Assembly: GCA_014904845.1 (NCBI GenBank)
Contig: MU119205.1
Coordinates: 682,001 to 746,000, forward strand
Length of the DNA: 64,000 nt
Source: Acephala macrosclerotiorum
Lineage: Eukaryota; Ascomycota; Leotiomycetes; Helotiales; Mollisiaceae
Reading direction: 5' to 3'
In this document: positions 47,654 through 57,602 of the stretch, in pieces
Layout: each line of letters starts with the position of its first letter
Position numbering within the stretch: the first letter of the stretch is position 1
Made by a program: the position numbers and the translations under genes
Notes under the pieces: model-generated
Seen by the model: only the letters and a program-made list of their open reading frames with translations
Database searches by the model: none
What the model was told of the DNA's origin: nothing

Positions 47654-50600
47654 ATGTCGTATCCCTACCAACAGCAAAACGGCCGAAACACCTCTTCCTG
47701 GGATTACCAGCACCGCCAATACGCTCAAAGTATGTCAAATATCCCATATTTAGCAGACACCCTCTCCTCGTGAATAAACCCATGGGCTTTCCGTTGTTCG
47801 TGAGATTCCCCCAGGTACCCGTCAGCAGCTGCTCCTTCTAGCGGCTGACTGCTTACCTATTGTCCATGCGTTGTCGCACTCGCACCTCGAATACTTCACA
47901 AAGACTTGTCGACGGAGCTGCAACCCTTGGCTAATTACAATCAACGTCGCAGATCCTCCGCCCCCAGCAGGACAATACGACCATCCTCGCAAGCCAGTCA
48001 GCATGGGCGACCAGCAGCAGAACTACAAGTATCTGAACCCTCAGCTGGGCGCCACATTCGTGCCCTCCGGTTACGATGATTTTTACATGCCGGAGGTCGT
48101 ATCACCAACCCCACAGAGGTCAGTAGAGATCTACTTTATTCGCGGAGCTCGCCTCGAGTCCTGCAGGAAAAAAGGAAAGGTGTTTGAAAGAATGCAGGCT
48201 GACGGAAACCTTAGAATAATGCCAGAAGTGCCATCAAACATGCAAGAGGGGCTCGCTCATCTCGAACTCGAAGCACGAAACCCGCCGAGTCATAGGATGA
48301 GCAACTCATCAACCGTATCCTCCATGCAATCACCATATCTCGATGCTCAGCGGAGCTCTACACAAGGCGCGCCGCGATCGGGCGGGGGTTATCAACACAC
48401 AAATGCGTCTGCGTACCAAGATATGGGGCTGGGAAGCCAGTATGCAGGCGCTCCGCTAGAATCACCGAAATTCAGTCCATTCCCCAAGCTGCGAAACCCA
48501 GGGCCAAATGTTCCGCCATCTGACGAAGAGAAGGAGGAGGTGCTAGATAGAGCCAGACCTCTGGTGCTGAAGTCTACAGATCCAGAGATGCAGTTGGCAT
48601 GGGCACAGGATGCACTATCATGGGTCGAAATTGCCAGTCAAGCTGCAGCTCGGTCACAGCCAGAGGGACAACCAGGAAGATCCATCACACCAAAAGTCGA
48701 GCATCAGCTTAGGGAGGATGCCCTGAATATTGTCAGATTCCTAGCAGAGCAACATCATCCAAAGGCAGAATTCATGAAGGGACAATGGCTCGAGTTCGGC
48801 AAGTTCGGATACCGTGTGGACAAAAAGGAGGCATTCCTGGGTTACAAGAGAGCGGCAGAGAAGGGCTATGCCCGAGCTGAGTATCGAATCGGGATGCAGT
48901 ACGAGAATTCGAACAATTCTGCGAAAGCCGTCGAGCATTACAGGAAGGGTGTTGCGGCGCGAGATTCGGCATCGAATTACAGATTAGGCATGATGACTCT
49001 ACTGGGACAACACGGAATGCCGCAGGATTATCAGCGAGGTGTGGATCTTATCCGATTTGCTGCAGAGACTGCCGACGAGAATGCCCCTCAAGGTGCCTAT
49101 GTCTACGGAATGCTTCTTGCTCGGGAGCTCCCTAATATCACTGTACCCGACCAATATCTGGGGTTTGATCTCAACGAGGCCAAGATGTTTATCGAAAAGG
49201 CAGCGTACCTTGGATTTGCTAAGGCACAGCTGAAGATGGGACAGGCATACGAATTGTGTCAACTTGGTTGCGAATTTGAGCCTGCGCTCTCACTTCACTA
49301 TAATGCTCTTGCCGCTCGACAAGGAGAACCCGAAGCTGAGATGGCTATTAGCAAGTGGTTCTTGTGTGGTTATGAAGGGGTATTTGAGAAAAGCGAGGAG
49401 CTAGCTTTCACTTACGCCAAGAAAGCGGCGGCAGCAAAACTCCCAACAGCCGAATTTGCCATGGGCTACTTCTACGAAATCGGCATGTATGTGCCAGTGG
49501 ACCTTCACGAATCAGAGGTTTGGTACAAGAAAGCAGGAGATCATGGCAATAAAGACGCTCTAGGAAGAATTGATAGCATCAAGAAAAATAACACTTTGTC
49601 GAAGAAGGATCATGAGCAAGTTGCAATTTCTAGGATCAAGTCCCAGTATGGCTCTCAGCGCGGAGGAAGACCGGACAGATTCAAGCAAAAGCCAGCTCCC
49701 ATGGGTGCGATGGTAGAAGAATCGGTAGACATGCCAGATCCTCGAGCCTCATATGGTGGACCTGCGGTTGCGCCTTTGCGTCCAAACAAAAATCCCCCTG
49801 CTCAGCCTCCTGCTGGAGCTGGAAGGTCAACCTCTACAGTTCCATATCCCGCTTCGCCATATCCACTCGAAGATGGACCTCCTGCGGCTGCAGCATACCA
49901 AACGTACGGCAACCAAGGCCTCAGACCTGGTTCAGGACCAAACTCTCGACCTGGATCCAGCTCCGGACCTCAAGCAGATAGACCTTCCTCGGCATTTGGC
50001 ATCAGACCTCCATCTCACGCAAACACAGGCGATTTCGGTCAACTTTCGCTTAGGCCAGGGGAAATGCGGCCATCTGCCAGTATGGGAAATATGCAAGTTC
50101 CTCAAGGTGGACGTGGCCACAATCCAGCAGGTAGAGATCGCGTCGTATCAGCAGGACCAGGGGCATCAGCAGGCTGGGAGCCTCAAATGCCAAATAATTA
50201 CCGTCAATCTGGTCAACCACCTACACTCCCACCAGTCGATTTTGGTAGGCCAACGAACTTTGACCCCATGGCAGGATCAGGTAAGCTTCAGAAGGCCACA
50301 CCAAATGCAATGAAACCGCAGCCCGCTCAGCCCTATCCAGATGAACCGTATGGCAGACCACCGTCGAGTGTTGGCTCCGGAGGAATACCACCGAGACGCG
50401 ATCCAGCTGCAAATCAATACGTGAGGCCCGAGCGAGGCAGCTCTATGCAACCGATGATGAGCCCTCCCATGATGAGCCCACCTGCTCACAATGATGGTCG
50501 ACAAGGCCCTTCTCTTCCTCGTCCTCAAGGAAGACAAGATTCACTGCCGCTACAGGGCCAGAACCGACCATCTCAGCGTCCACCACAGAACACTATGTCT

Positions 50601-50797
50601 TCCCAAGGCCCGGACTCGAGACCTTCGTCTGTTGCTCCATCTGTTGCTTCGACTGGATCTGGACCACCAAAGAAGCAGGGTCCTTCTACTTTCGAGGAGA
50701 TGGGCATCCCAGCTGGGAAAAACGAGAGCGATTGTGTAAGTCATCCCATTCCCCGATTTGCATAGCAAAACTAATAGATAGCTAGGTAATGATGTAA
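47654..50797 (+). CDS. SKT5: Chitin synthase III regulator with Sel1 repeats and CaaX end
   Basis: Exons 47654-47729, 47953-50735 and 50786-50797 join to 2,871 nt, 956 residues. The N-terminal third is disordered; residues ~290-560 form at least seven Sel1-like (TPR-related) repeats, for example EAFLGYKRAAEKGYARAEYR, KAVEHYRKGVAARDSASNYR, EAKMFIEKAAYLGFAKAQLK and ESEVWYKKAGDHGNKDA; the C-terminal third is Pro/Gln/Ser-rich. The last exon is 12 nt and turns the end into ...NESDCVMM, a CaaX box for farnesylation, as in yeast Chs4/Skt5 (C-V-I-M). The family activates chitin synthase III at the plasma membrane/bud neck. The region just after PEVVSPTPQR (about 48118-48230) reads less like the family and could hide an intron beginning GTCAGT, but it is open throughout. 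Confidence 0.9.
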
Positions 50798-51353
50798 ATG
50801 GGTGCCTAGGCGATGAAATATGGGATGGCAAGGGGTGAAATACCTCAACATGCACGTGATGATAATGAACCAGCGAGCATTTGTTGGCGTTGGATGAAGA
50901 TTCTGAATGGAAGCTTGGCATGAGACAAAATTCACATACACTTCTGAGTAGAATGATACCCATAATGTGTCTCTTATTTCGAATTTTGTTCTACGTCCAT
51001 TTCTTGCTCCTGTCAAATTCCGTGTCACGTGATAGCGCGATCAGGGTCAAAAATGTGGGGAATCGACTTGATGTCTCTTTTGCACCCCATTACATCTTAA
51101 TTTTTCGTCTCAACTTCAACATTCGAAGGCATCCTCTTGTCCTTAGATGCGAGCAGTATTTTCGTTTGAATTATCAGATTACCTCAATTTCTTTAGCCTT
51201 CAGAAATACTATTCAACCCAGTAGAACATCCTCCTACAGACCTCAATCCCCGCAACCTCGACGCGTTCAGCACAGATCACCAACCACACATCCTCATCCA
51301 ACCATCCTTCTACACACCTCACTCTCCGCTACCTCTAAATTCCAGAATCAACA
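50798..51353. other. Intergenic: SKT5 3' flank and HOP2 promoter
   Basis: These 556 bp separate two genes on the same strand. The last 200 bp are C-rich on the plus strand with repeated CCTC/CATCC words, fitting a HOP2 5' untranslated region. The 181-codon frame at 50881-51426 overlaps the HOP2 start in another phase and is judged spurious. Confidence 0.5.
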
Positions 51354-52502
51354 ATGGCACCCCGCAAACCCAAAGACGACGACGCCGCCTCAACCGCATC
51401 CTCAATCGACCACCCCACCGTCCTAAAACCCAACACCACCAAAGCCAAAGTCGAGAAACCCAAATCTGACAAACCGAAAGCTGTTAGGAAGCCTGCTGTT
51501 AAGAAGGAGAAGGTCTCTGCTGCTTCTGCTGAGGGAGAGGTTGGTGATACTGATGTGGAGTTTGGAGAGAAGGTTGAGAAGGAGGTTAAGAAGAAGGTTG
51601 TCAAGCCTAAGATTAAGAAAGAGGTAGATGGTGAAGAGGGAAAGAGTGGGAAGGGTGTGGGAGGAAAGGCGGATGGGAAGGGAGAGAAGGTTAAGCCGGT
51701 TACGGGGAATGATGCTGTGGCGCTTATTTTGGGGTATTTGAAGGCGCAGAATAGGCCGTATAGTGCTACAGAGGTTAGTGCGAATTTGCATAACAAGGTG
51801 AGTTCATCCTACTCTTATAATACTAGCTGGATCTCTTCCTACTCGCTGCAGCTTGTTTATCTGGCAGAGTGAGGGGGTTGGTCTGAGAGTCTGGTGCTGA
51901 TGTCGCAAATGGCAGGTTACGAAGACAGTCGCAGACAAACTACTCAAAGAGATGGAGCAAAACGGTCAAATCATGGGCAAGGCCACGAAGAAAGACGGCG
52001 GCGGACAGTGGGTCTTCTGGCCAATTCAAGTTCGTCCCTCCCTTTCCTCCCACCTCTCCCCTCTAATCCGACACTCAGCTAACCCCACACTTCTCAGGAC
52101 TCTTTTGATGCAGCATCCCCGGAAGAACTCACCACAATGGACTCCCTCATCACCGCCCTCAAAGAATCCTTACCCGTCCTCCGCAGCACCTACAAAACCC
52201 TCACCACCAACCTGACCACCCTCCAAAAAGCCCCCACAACATCCGAACTCTCAACCCTAATCTCCTCACTCCAAGCTTCAAATGCCGCGAAGAAAGAGAA
52301 GTTGGAAGGATTCAAGAGTGGAGAGGTGAAGATTGTTACGAAAGAGGAGTTGGAGAAGGTGGAGAAGGAGTTTAAGTATTGGGCGAAGAAGAGAGGGGAT
52401 AGAAAGAAGGCGTTTCAGGGGGTAGAGGATATATTGCTGCAGGGAGAGATGAGTCGGGAGGATATTTGGGAGAAGGCAGGGATTGAGGAGGATCTTATGT
52501 GA
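51354..52502 (+). CDS. HOP2: Meiotic homologous-pairing protein 2 (TBPIP/Hop2 family)
   Basis: Exons 51354-51797, 51916-52029 and 52098-52502 join to 963 nt, 320 residues. The core starts near residue 118 with the TBPIP winged-helix domain (AVALILGYLKAQNRPYSATE, VSANLHNKVTKTVADKLLKE, GQWVFWPIQ), followed by a leucine-rich coiled coil (LITALKESLPVLRSTYKTLT, LSTLISSLQ) and the C-terminal helical cap (VEKEFKYWAKKRGDRKKAF, MSREDIWEKAGIEEDL). Hop2 with Mnd1 helps Dmc1/Rad51 to pair homologues in meiosis, in the nucleus. The first ~115 residues are an unusual Lys/Glu/Val-rich tract (KKEKV, EVKKKVVKPKIKKEVDGEE) not needed by the family core. Introns of 118 and 68 nt flank the short second exon that carries the recognition helix. 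Confidence 0.9.
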
Positions 52503-53199
52503 GGGATCGGAGTGCGATGTGCTATGGTTATATGGTTGCTGGTGTTATCGCTACAATGGGTCAGGACGATGCCGCCTTGCTTTGCTTGGATGGCTGAAAC
52601 GATCACATGACATTCTTGGGGCAATTTTATGCAAGGATGAAGGGACATTTTGCTGTAGCTAGGGTATGGGGTTGGCTATATTAGCTTTATATTTGCCTGA
52701 ATCTTAGGGGAGTCCCCTCTTGCTTTTTACGAGCAAGGGCATATAGCTACAATACATGTCTTTCACATCCGTCTGGTAGCCCAGACAATTCGTACATGGT
52801 CGGAAATGTGCACTTTGGCCACCGGTACTAGTTTAGGGCGACCAATGAAGTTTGCCTTTTCAGAGTTTTTTGGGCACGTGAGAGGCGTTTATTGATCCAA
52901 TTGTGGGGGATGTGATATTCTAGTGCATACATACATAATCCTGCCACCTCAGACATAACGCACAACACCGGTGAACGAGTTAGGCTTACTTAATTTAGGG
53001 ATCGCTGTAGAATTTCAGGTTTCCTTGCCCTTTCATTCTCTCTCATGTTTGTGAGTCCCCGGGAAGTAACTTAGAACAAACCGTTGTAGCAGCCCTTGTG
53101 CAGCTTCTTCATTGGCTGAGGCTGTTGTCCGTACTCAATTGAGGCTCACAGCCTTGTCTCCTTCTCTGTATCTGATGGCTTCAACGTACACACCGCACA
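52503..53199. other. Intergenic: HOP2 3' flank and promoter of the caspase-like gene
   Basis: I see no gene in these 697 bp. The sequence just upstream of 53200 is TC-rich. No RNA gene or repeat was recognised. Confidence 0.5.
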
Positions 53200-55295
53200 A
53201 TGGGGAACGCCACTAGAGTATCTGTAAGGGTTGTCTTCAGTTTCCCGGGCCCGCTAGCTTCAGACTGACAAGAGGCAGGTGGAATTGGAGACCCAAGGTT
53301 TCATCTCCCTAGACAAAGGATCTAGGCAGCAGCACGCTCGATCATCCAATAATGTTGCAGAATGGACTCAACAGCTTCACGCAACCATCAAAGAACAATG
53401 GCGGAATCGATTTGGACCGCGATACAGCGAAGTCAAGGTTTTGCTAACCTTCTGGGAGGCAGACGACCTAGGCGTTATCAAAGAGATTGCTATGCTTGAT
53501 CAAGCCTTCACTGACTTCTACCGTTACGATGTTTCAGTGTACCGAATTCCGAGTCAAAATTCCGATCGTGAATTGAAACGACATGTCATAGAGTTCGTTA
53601 CCGACAATGATCGACCGAAGACTTTGCTTATTTTCTATTACGGTGGACACTCGTCCATTGATCAGCAGAGACACGAAACGTACTGGACAGCGTAAGGCCG
53701 GGGATGGTTGATGATATAGAAATCTTTGCTGACCTCTTGATAGTAATCGGAGCCGGAACTCCCCTACTTTACCAGCTAGTGGGGTACAATCTCTCTTCGA
53801 AGGAACTTGGTGTGATGCATTGCTATTGTATGATAGTTGTCATTCTGCAACTGAAGCTATTACAAACACTGCCAGCTCAAGTGGCGTGACGGAGCTTGTC
53901 GCTGCTTGCGGCTTTGAATCCAAGGCTGCAGAGGTTGATGAGCATTCCTTCTCGAATGCACTGGCTCAGGCACTGGTTGTCTCGTCGCAAGGACCTCCAT
54001 TCTCGGTAGCCGAGCTTCATAGCAGAACGTTACTACAACTGAAGAATTGGACGCCCGCGCCAATGAGAGATGATCAAGGGAGATTCCTTCACGATGAAGA
54101 CGGGCGTCCCTTGCTTGACCCCCAACGCAGGAGAACGCCGGTTCATGTCAATCTTACTCACGAGGGGCGTCGAAGACATATCCTATTGGCACCATTTCCC
54201 AAGCGAGCCCATGATGGCGAAATCCTATCGAATCCCCTCCCGCGGCCAGTCTTGACTGAAGCCCTAGCGGTTGCTCTTGGATCCAAGGATTCTAGCACCT
54301 CCAGTGTGTCTATTCGGTCAACAACTTCAGGAGAGCGGAATGCTGAACTTGTTATTTCGGTCAAGTTGAGAAACGACTTGCCAGCTGTTGACGGGGAAAT
54401 GATGACTCAAGCCTGGGTAGACTGGTTGAGATCAGCTCCGCCTGAAGCCGAAGATCTTATTGAAATTTCAGTGAAAGAACATAGCCCATCTGAGTATTTT
54501 GACTGTCCATCCTACCACAGCCAGCGAGATGTCGATTCGCGTGGCCTCGCAGAATCTTCTTCAGACGCCAATGGGCAAAGAGATGGGGTAGACCCAGGAA
54601 AATTATTAGCCCCTTTTACTGAAGACAACGATCTTGATTTTGATTTTGATTTGATTGCGGGAATCGGAGATATGGATAGTACTCTCAGCATACCCCCGCT
54701 TTCGGCATACGATGAACCGAACCTCCTATCCGGTGCGCAATATAGCTTACCTCGAGCACTGCCATCAGCATCGAGTCTCCATCTGTACCCGGAACTCTTG
54801 GGGGATTTCAGCACCAGACGAATGCGACTCAATAAATGGCTGGAAAATATCATCCTTGAGTCTCGCTTGGAGTCCGACATCCTTTATTCTACCTTACGAG
54901 ACTCGCTCGGCGCAGAGGATGAGCAAATGCCCTCGAACTGGGCACAACTTGTCATTGCCTACTGGGAGTTGGATGGGGCGGCTAAATCACCTCCAAGATA
55001 CGAGGACCTTAATGAAGTCGATGACGGAGAATCCTCGATCATCGGAGTGGCAAACGACGGCGGTGATGAATCATCAGTTGCAACACGTCAGTTGCTTGGT
55101 AAAGACTGCATTCGTGGTGAAAAGGGCTACAGAAGGCCTCTATATATACAGAGAAAGGGGGCGGGTACCCCCACCACCGGAGGAGGCCGGTGGCGCCACT
55201 TTAGGTCCCATCCAACTGACACAACACTAATGCCTCCATCTCCGCCAAAACAACATCCATATTCTCGGCCATCTTCGGATGATAAAGGGGGGTAA
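53200..55295 (+). CDS. Caspase-like (peptidase C14-type) protein
   Basis: Exons 53200-53223, 53279-53691 and 53744-55295 join to 1,989 nt, 662 residues. The first exon encodes only MGNATRVS. A caspase-fold core follows: a first strand and helix (KVLLTFWEADDLGVIKEIAM), the catalytic-His motif in TLLIFYYGGHSS (His132) and the catalytic-Cys motif in ALLLYDSCHSAT (Cys178), then ELVAACGFESKAAEVDEHSFSNAL, a block I recall from fungal caspase-like proteins. The region beyond residue ~220 shows a conserved-looking HVNLTHEGRRRHILLAPFP piece and then low-complexity acidic and Ser-rich sequence. Both catalytic residues are present, so it may be active; metacaspases cut after Arg/Lys, but this protein lacks clear metacaspase features. 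A role in cell death or incompatibility is a guess from relatives. The C-terminus (GRWRHFRSHP...) is basic and disordered. Confidence 0.8.
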
Positions 55296-57504
55296 AGGCC
55301 ACCATGGTCCCAATGTGTATCCATCGATGATTTTATAAAGCTTTGAGGGTCGGGAGTGGTGGTTCTGGTACTAGAAGGGAGGGTTTTCGTAGCCGCTTTC
55401 CTGACAATGAAGATCTGCATCAAAAGCGGTGCGAGCAATCAAGTATCCTTCCTCACATCCTAGCTAGAAGCTAGAAATATGACGAAAATGTATTCGAGGA
55501 TGATTTCTATCAACTAGAAATAGTGTAGTACCAAGGAAATGGGATACGAGAGTGTCTGAAGGCAAATAGTGTAGCTGTTTATGCTTCAATTCGAATCTAT
55601 GCAGTCTTGGCGGGGCCAAATACTTCTAACCTGTGTCCCATCAAACATGCTTCCTTCCCCTTGATGTTTCGCGGGTGCAATATACAATATGAATGCATTG
55701 ATGAACTTCAAAACATCAGCTTCCACACATGCGACTTCGCAGCACCTCCTTCTGCGAAGAATCAGGTATAAATTAGAGGCAAAGAGTGAACATAGCGGCC
55801 AGAGAAACAGCACAATAAACGCTTACGAGATCTTATTTGCATTTCCAACACTTAACAATACTTGAGTACCCGCCATTACAGCTGATTATTGCATTAGACA
55901 CCAGTCGCACCTGCTCCAGGACTATTCTAGCACTACAGTTGCTAACCCTAAGCTGATGTGCAATAACTCTTGCAGGGCTTCCTTCATGGATACCGTTTGG
56001 GTCTGATCCTGTGAGGAAGGATCTTCAAAGAATTTGGCCTAAGTTCCTTAACTAATGTAGTCAGATAATGCTACTTTAAACTTTAGAAGTAGCACTGGAG
56101 GCAGGATGCGACAGGGAAAGGCCACAGACTTGGCTCTTATGATAAACCAGAGGTTGATAGCTCGGAGTTCAACTGGTATCCGAGCAGGTCTCTAACCACC
56201 GGAGCGTATAAGAGCTCGGAGTCGACGGCCCAAACATGATCCAGACTTGCACGTCGGATAGGTTGCATCAGACACATGCTATATCTAGAGCCAGGAACCA
56301 GGCATAACTTCAGCTGCGGAAGAGAAGGTAGCATTTGGTTGGGAATGAATACTGTATGCCTTTGTCCAAGCCCACGCGTCGTCTGCTTCGCGGTGCTATG
56401 TCCGCTTGTCCTAGAGCGACTTAGACCTCCTTCCTGGCTGCGGACAATAGTGTGAGCAAAGTCTGAAGGTTGATGGAACATGTAACCGCTCGAGATACCG
56501 AGTGATGCTTGCATCTATCCGATCTCTCTGTAAACAATTTGTTGAAGTGCGTGAGGAAGAGTCATTGAACTTGATTGAAGCCTGCGAGTCGAGTTGCGGG
56601 TCGGAGAGGGTTGACTTAGGCAATAGCATACTTCCTGTCGTTTAACATTGTCTGTAAACACTCAGCAAAATTCTTACAAGTGTCGTCCATACATGCACGC
56701 AGACTGCGCTCCATAGAAATAGACAGCGGGTTGTCTGAAACGACCAAACGAGTAAGCATGATATCCGAGTTATTGAAGGGTGTGCCTTCGAGTAGGTATG
56801 CGTCGCTCTTCTCTGCATGGCTGTCCCCAACTGACCCGAACAGCCTGCCAAAGTCAGCTTAACTCTCTTCATGACAGTGAGGATCTTTACCGGCACCTCA
56901 GCAGAAGCGTAGGTGGTAGTTATTGTGGGATCTGTGGCTGGAAAGATAGTCAGGATGGCGTCGAAGCAAAGACATGAACATGGCGAGATTTAGGCAGCTG
57001 GCGTCTGCGAGTGCCTTGCGTACATTAGCTAGAAGCGGGCTCAACCTATTAGCCATGTCTGAACTTTCTCGGAGCAACCTTGGGACGATCGTTGGCCGAG
57101 ACCATGTGCTGTACTTTTAGTATTTTTGGCTTCCTCGATTGTGCGTCAATGTTGGGGGATTGGAATTGTTGTGACAGAGGGAGTGATAGGCGATTCGGAG
57201 AAGAGAGGGAGGTAGAGAAGTGGAACCGATGGAGATCTAGATGCCTGTTGTTGATCCCTCCTAGGGTAACGGCCCCTCGAGATGATTTCGTTTTCAAGTT
57301 TGGGCGGGTGAGGGCTTTGGTTTCGCCAGACTTCTGGGTATTCACGCCCCCCGCCAACGTGAAGGCAGCTCTCATGAGGGGTTCCCTATAGAAAGTTAGC
57401 AGTTAAGATGGCACTTCTGCCACTTATTGGCCCTCAGAACCTCAGAGTCGTGTTCTGTTCTCTGCTTGCTGGTTAGCTCATAGTAGGTGGGCCATCGTCA
57501 CAAT
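55296..57504. other. Gene-poor stretch with possible gene fragments
   Basis: No complete gene could be assembled. On the minus strand at about 56910-56590 two partial frames look protein-like: one reads DAILTIFPATDPTITTTYAS, and a second, in another phase, reads SDAYLLEGTPFNNSDIMLTR and CMDDTCKNFAECLQTML before a stop. A candidate intron between them (GTAAAG ... CTGAC ... CAG) does not join them in phase. A 109-codon minus frame at 57375-57049 and its antisense twin are unassigned. This may be a decayed secreted or membrane protein gene. Confidence 0.35.
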
Positions 57505-57602
57505 CCTGGTGTGTACCTAGGTGACTCCTCGAGAAGGAGGAGTATCGTTAGCACCTGGGTGTGTAGCTAGGGTGAGTCCTCGAGGGGGAGGGGTATGGCT
57601 AG
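57505..57602. repeat. Imperfect tandem duplication, two units of about 48 bp
   Basis: Unit 1 (57505-57551) and unit 2 (57554-57602) share CCTGGTGTGTA-CTAGG-TGA-TCCTCGAG and end in -TAG. Each contains a short palindrome around CCTCGAG flanked by GGAGG-type sequence, so each can form a small hairpin. No gene is attached to it. A second mini-duplication, GTCGTCCCAAG twice, follows at about 57656-57676, just before a TATAAAT-like AT patch. Confidence 0.7.

Noticed and set aside
50881..51426. A 181-codon plus-strand frame overlapping the start of HOP2
   Set aside because: It runs into the HOP2 coding region in a different phase and has no recognisable features.
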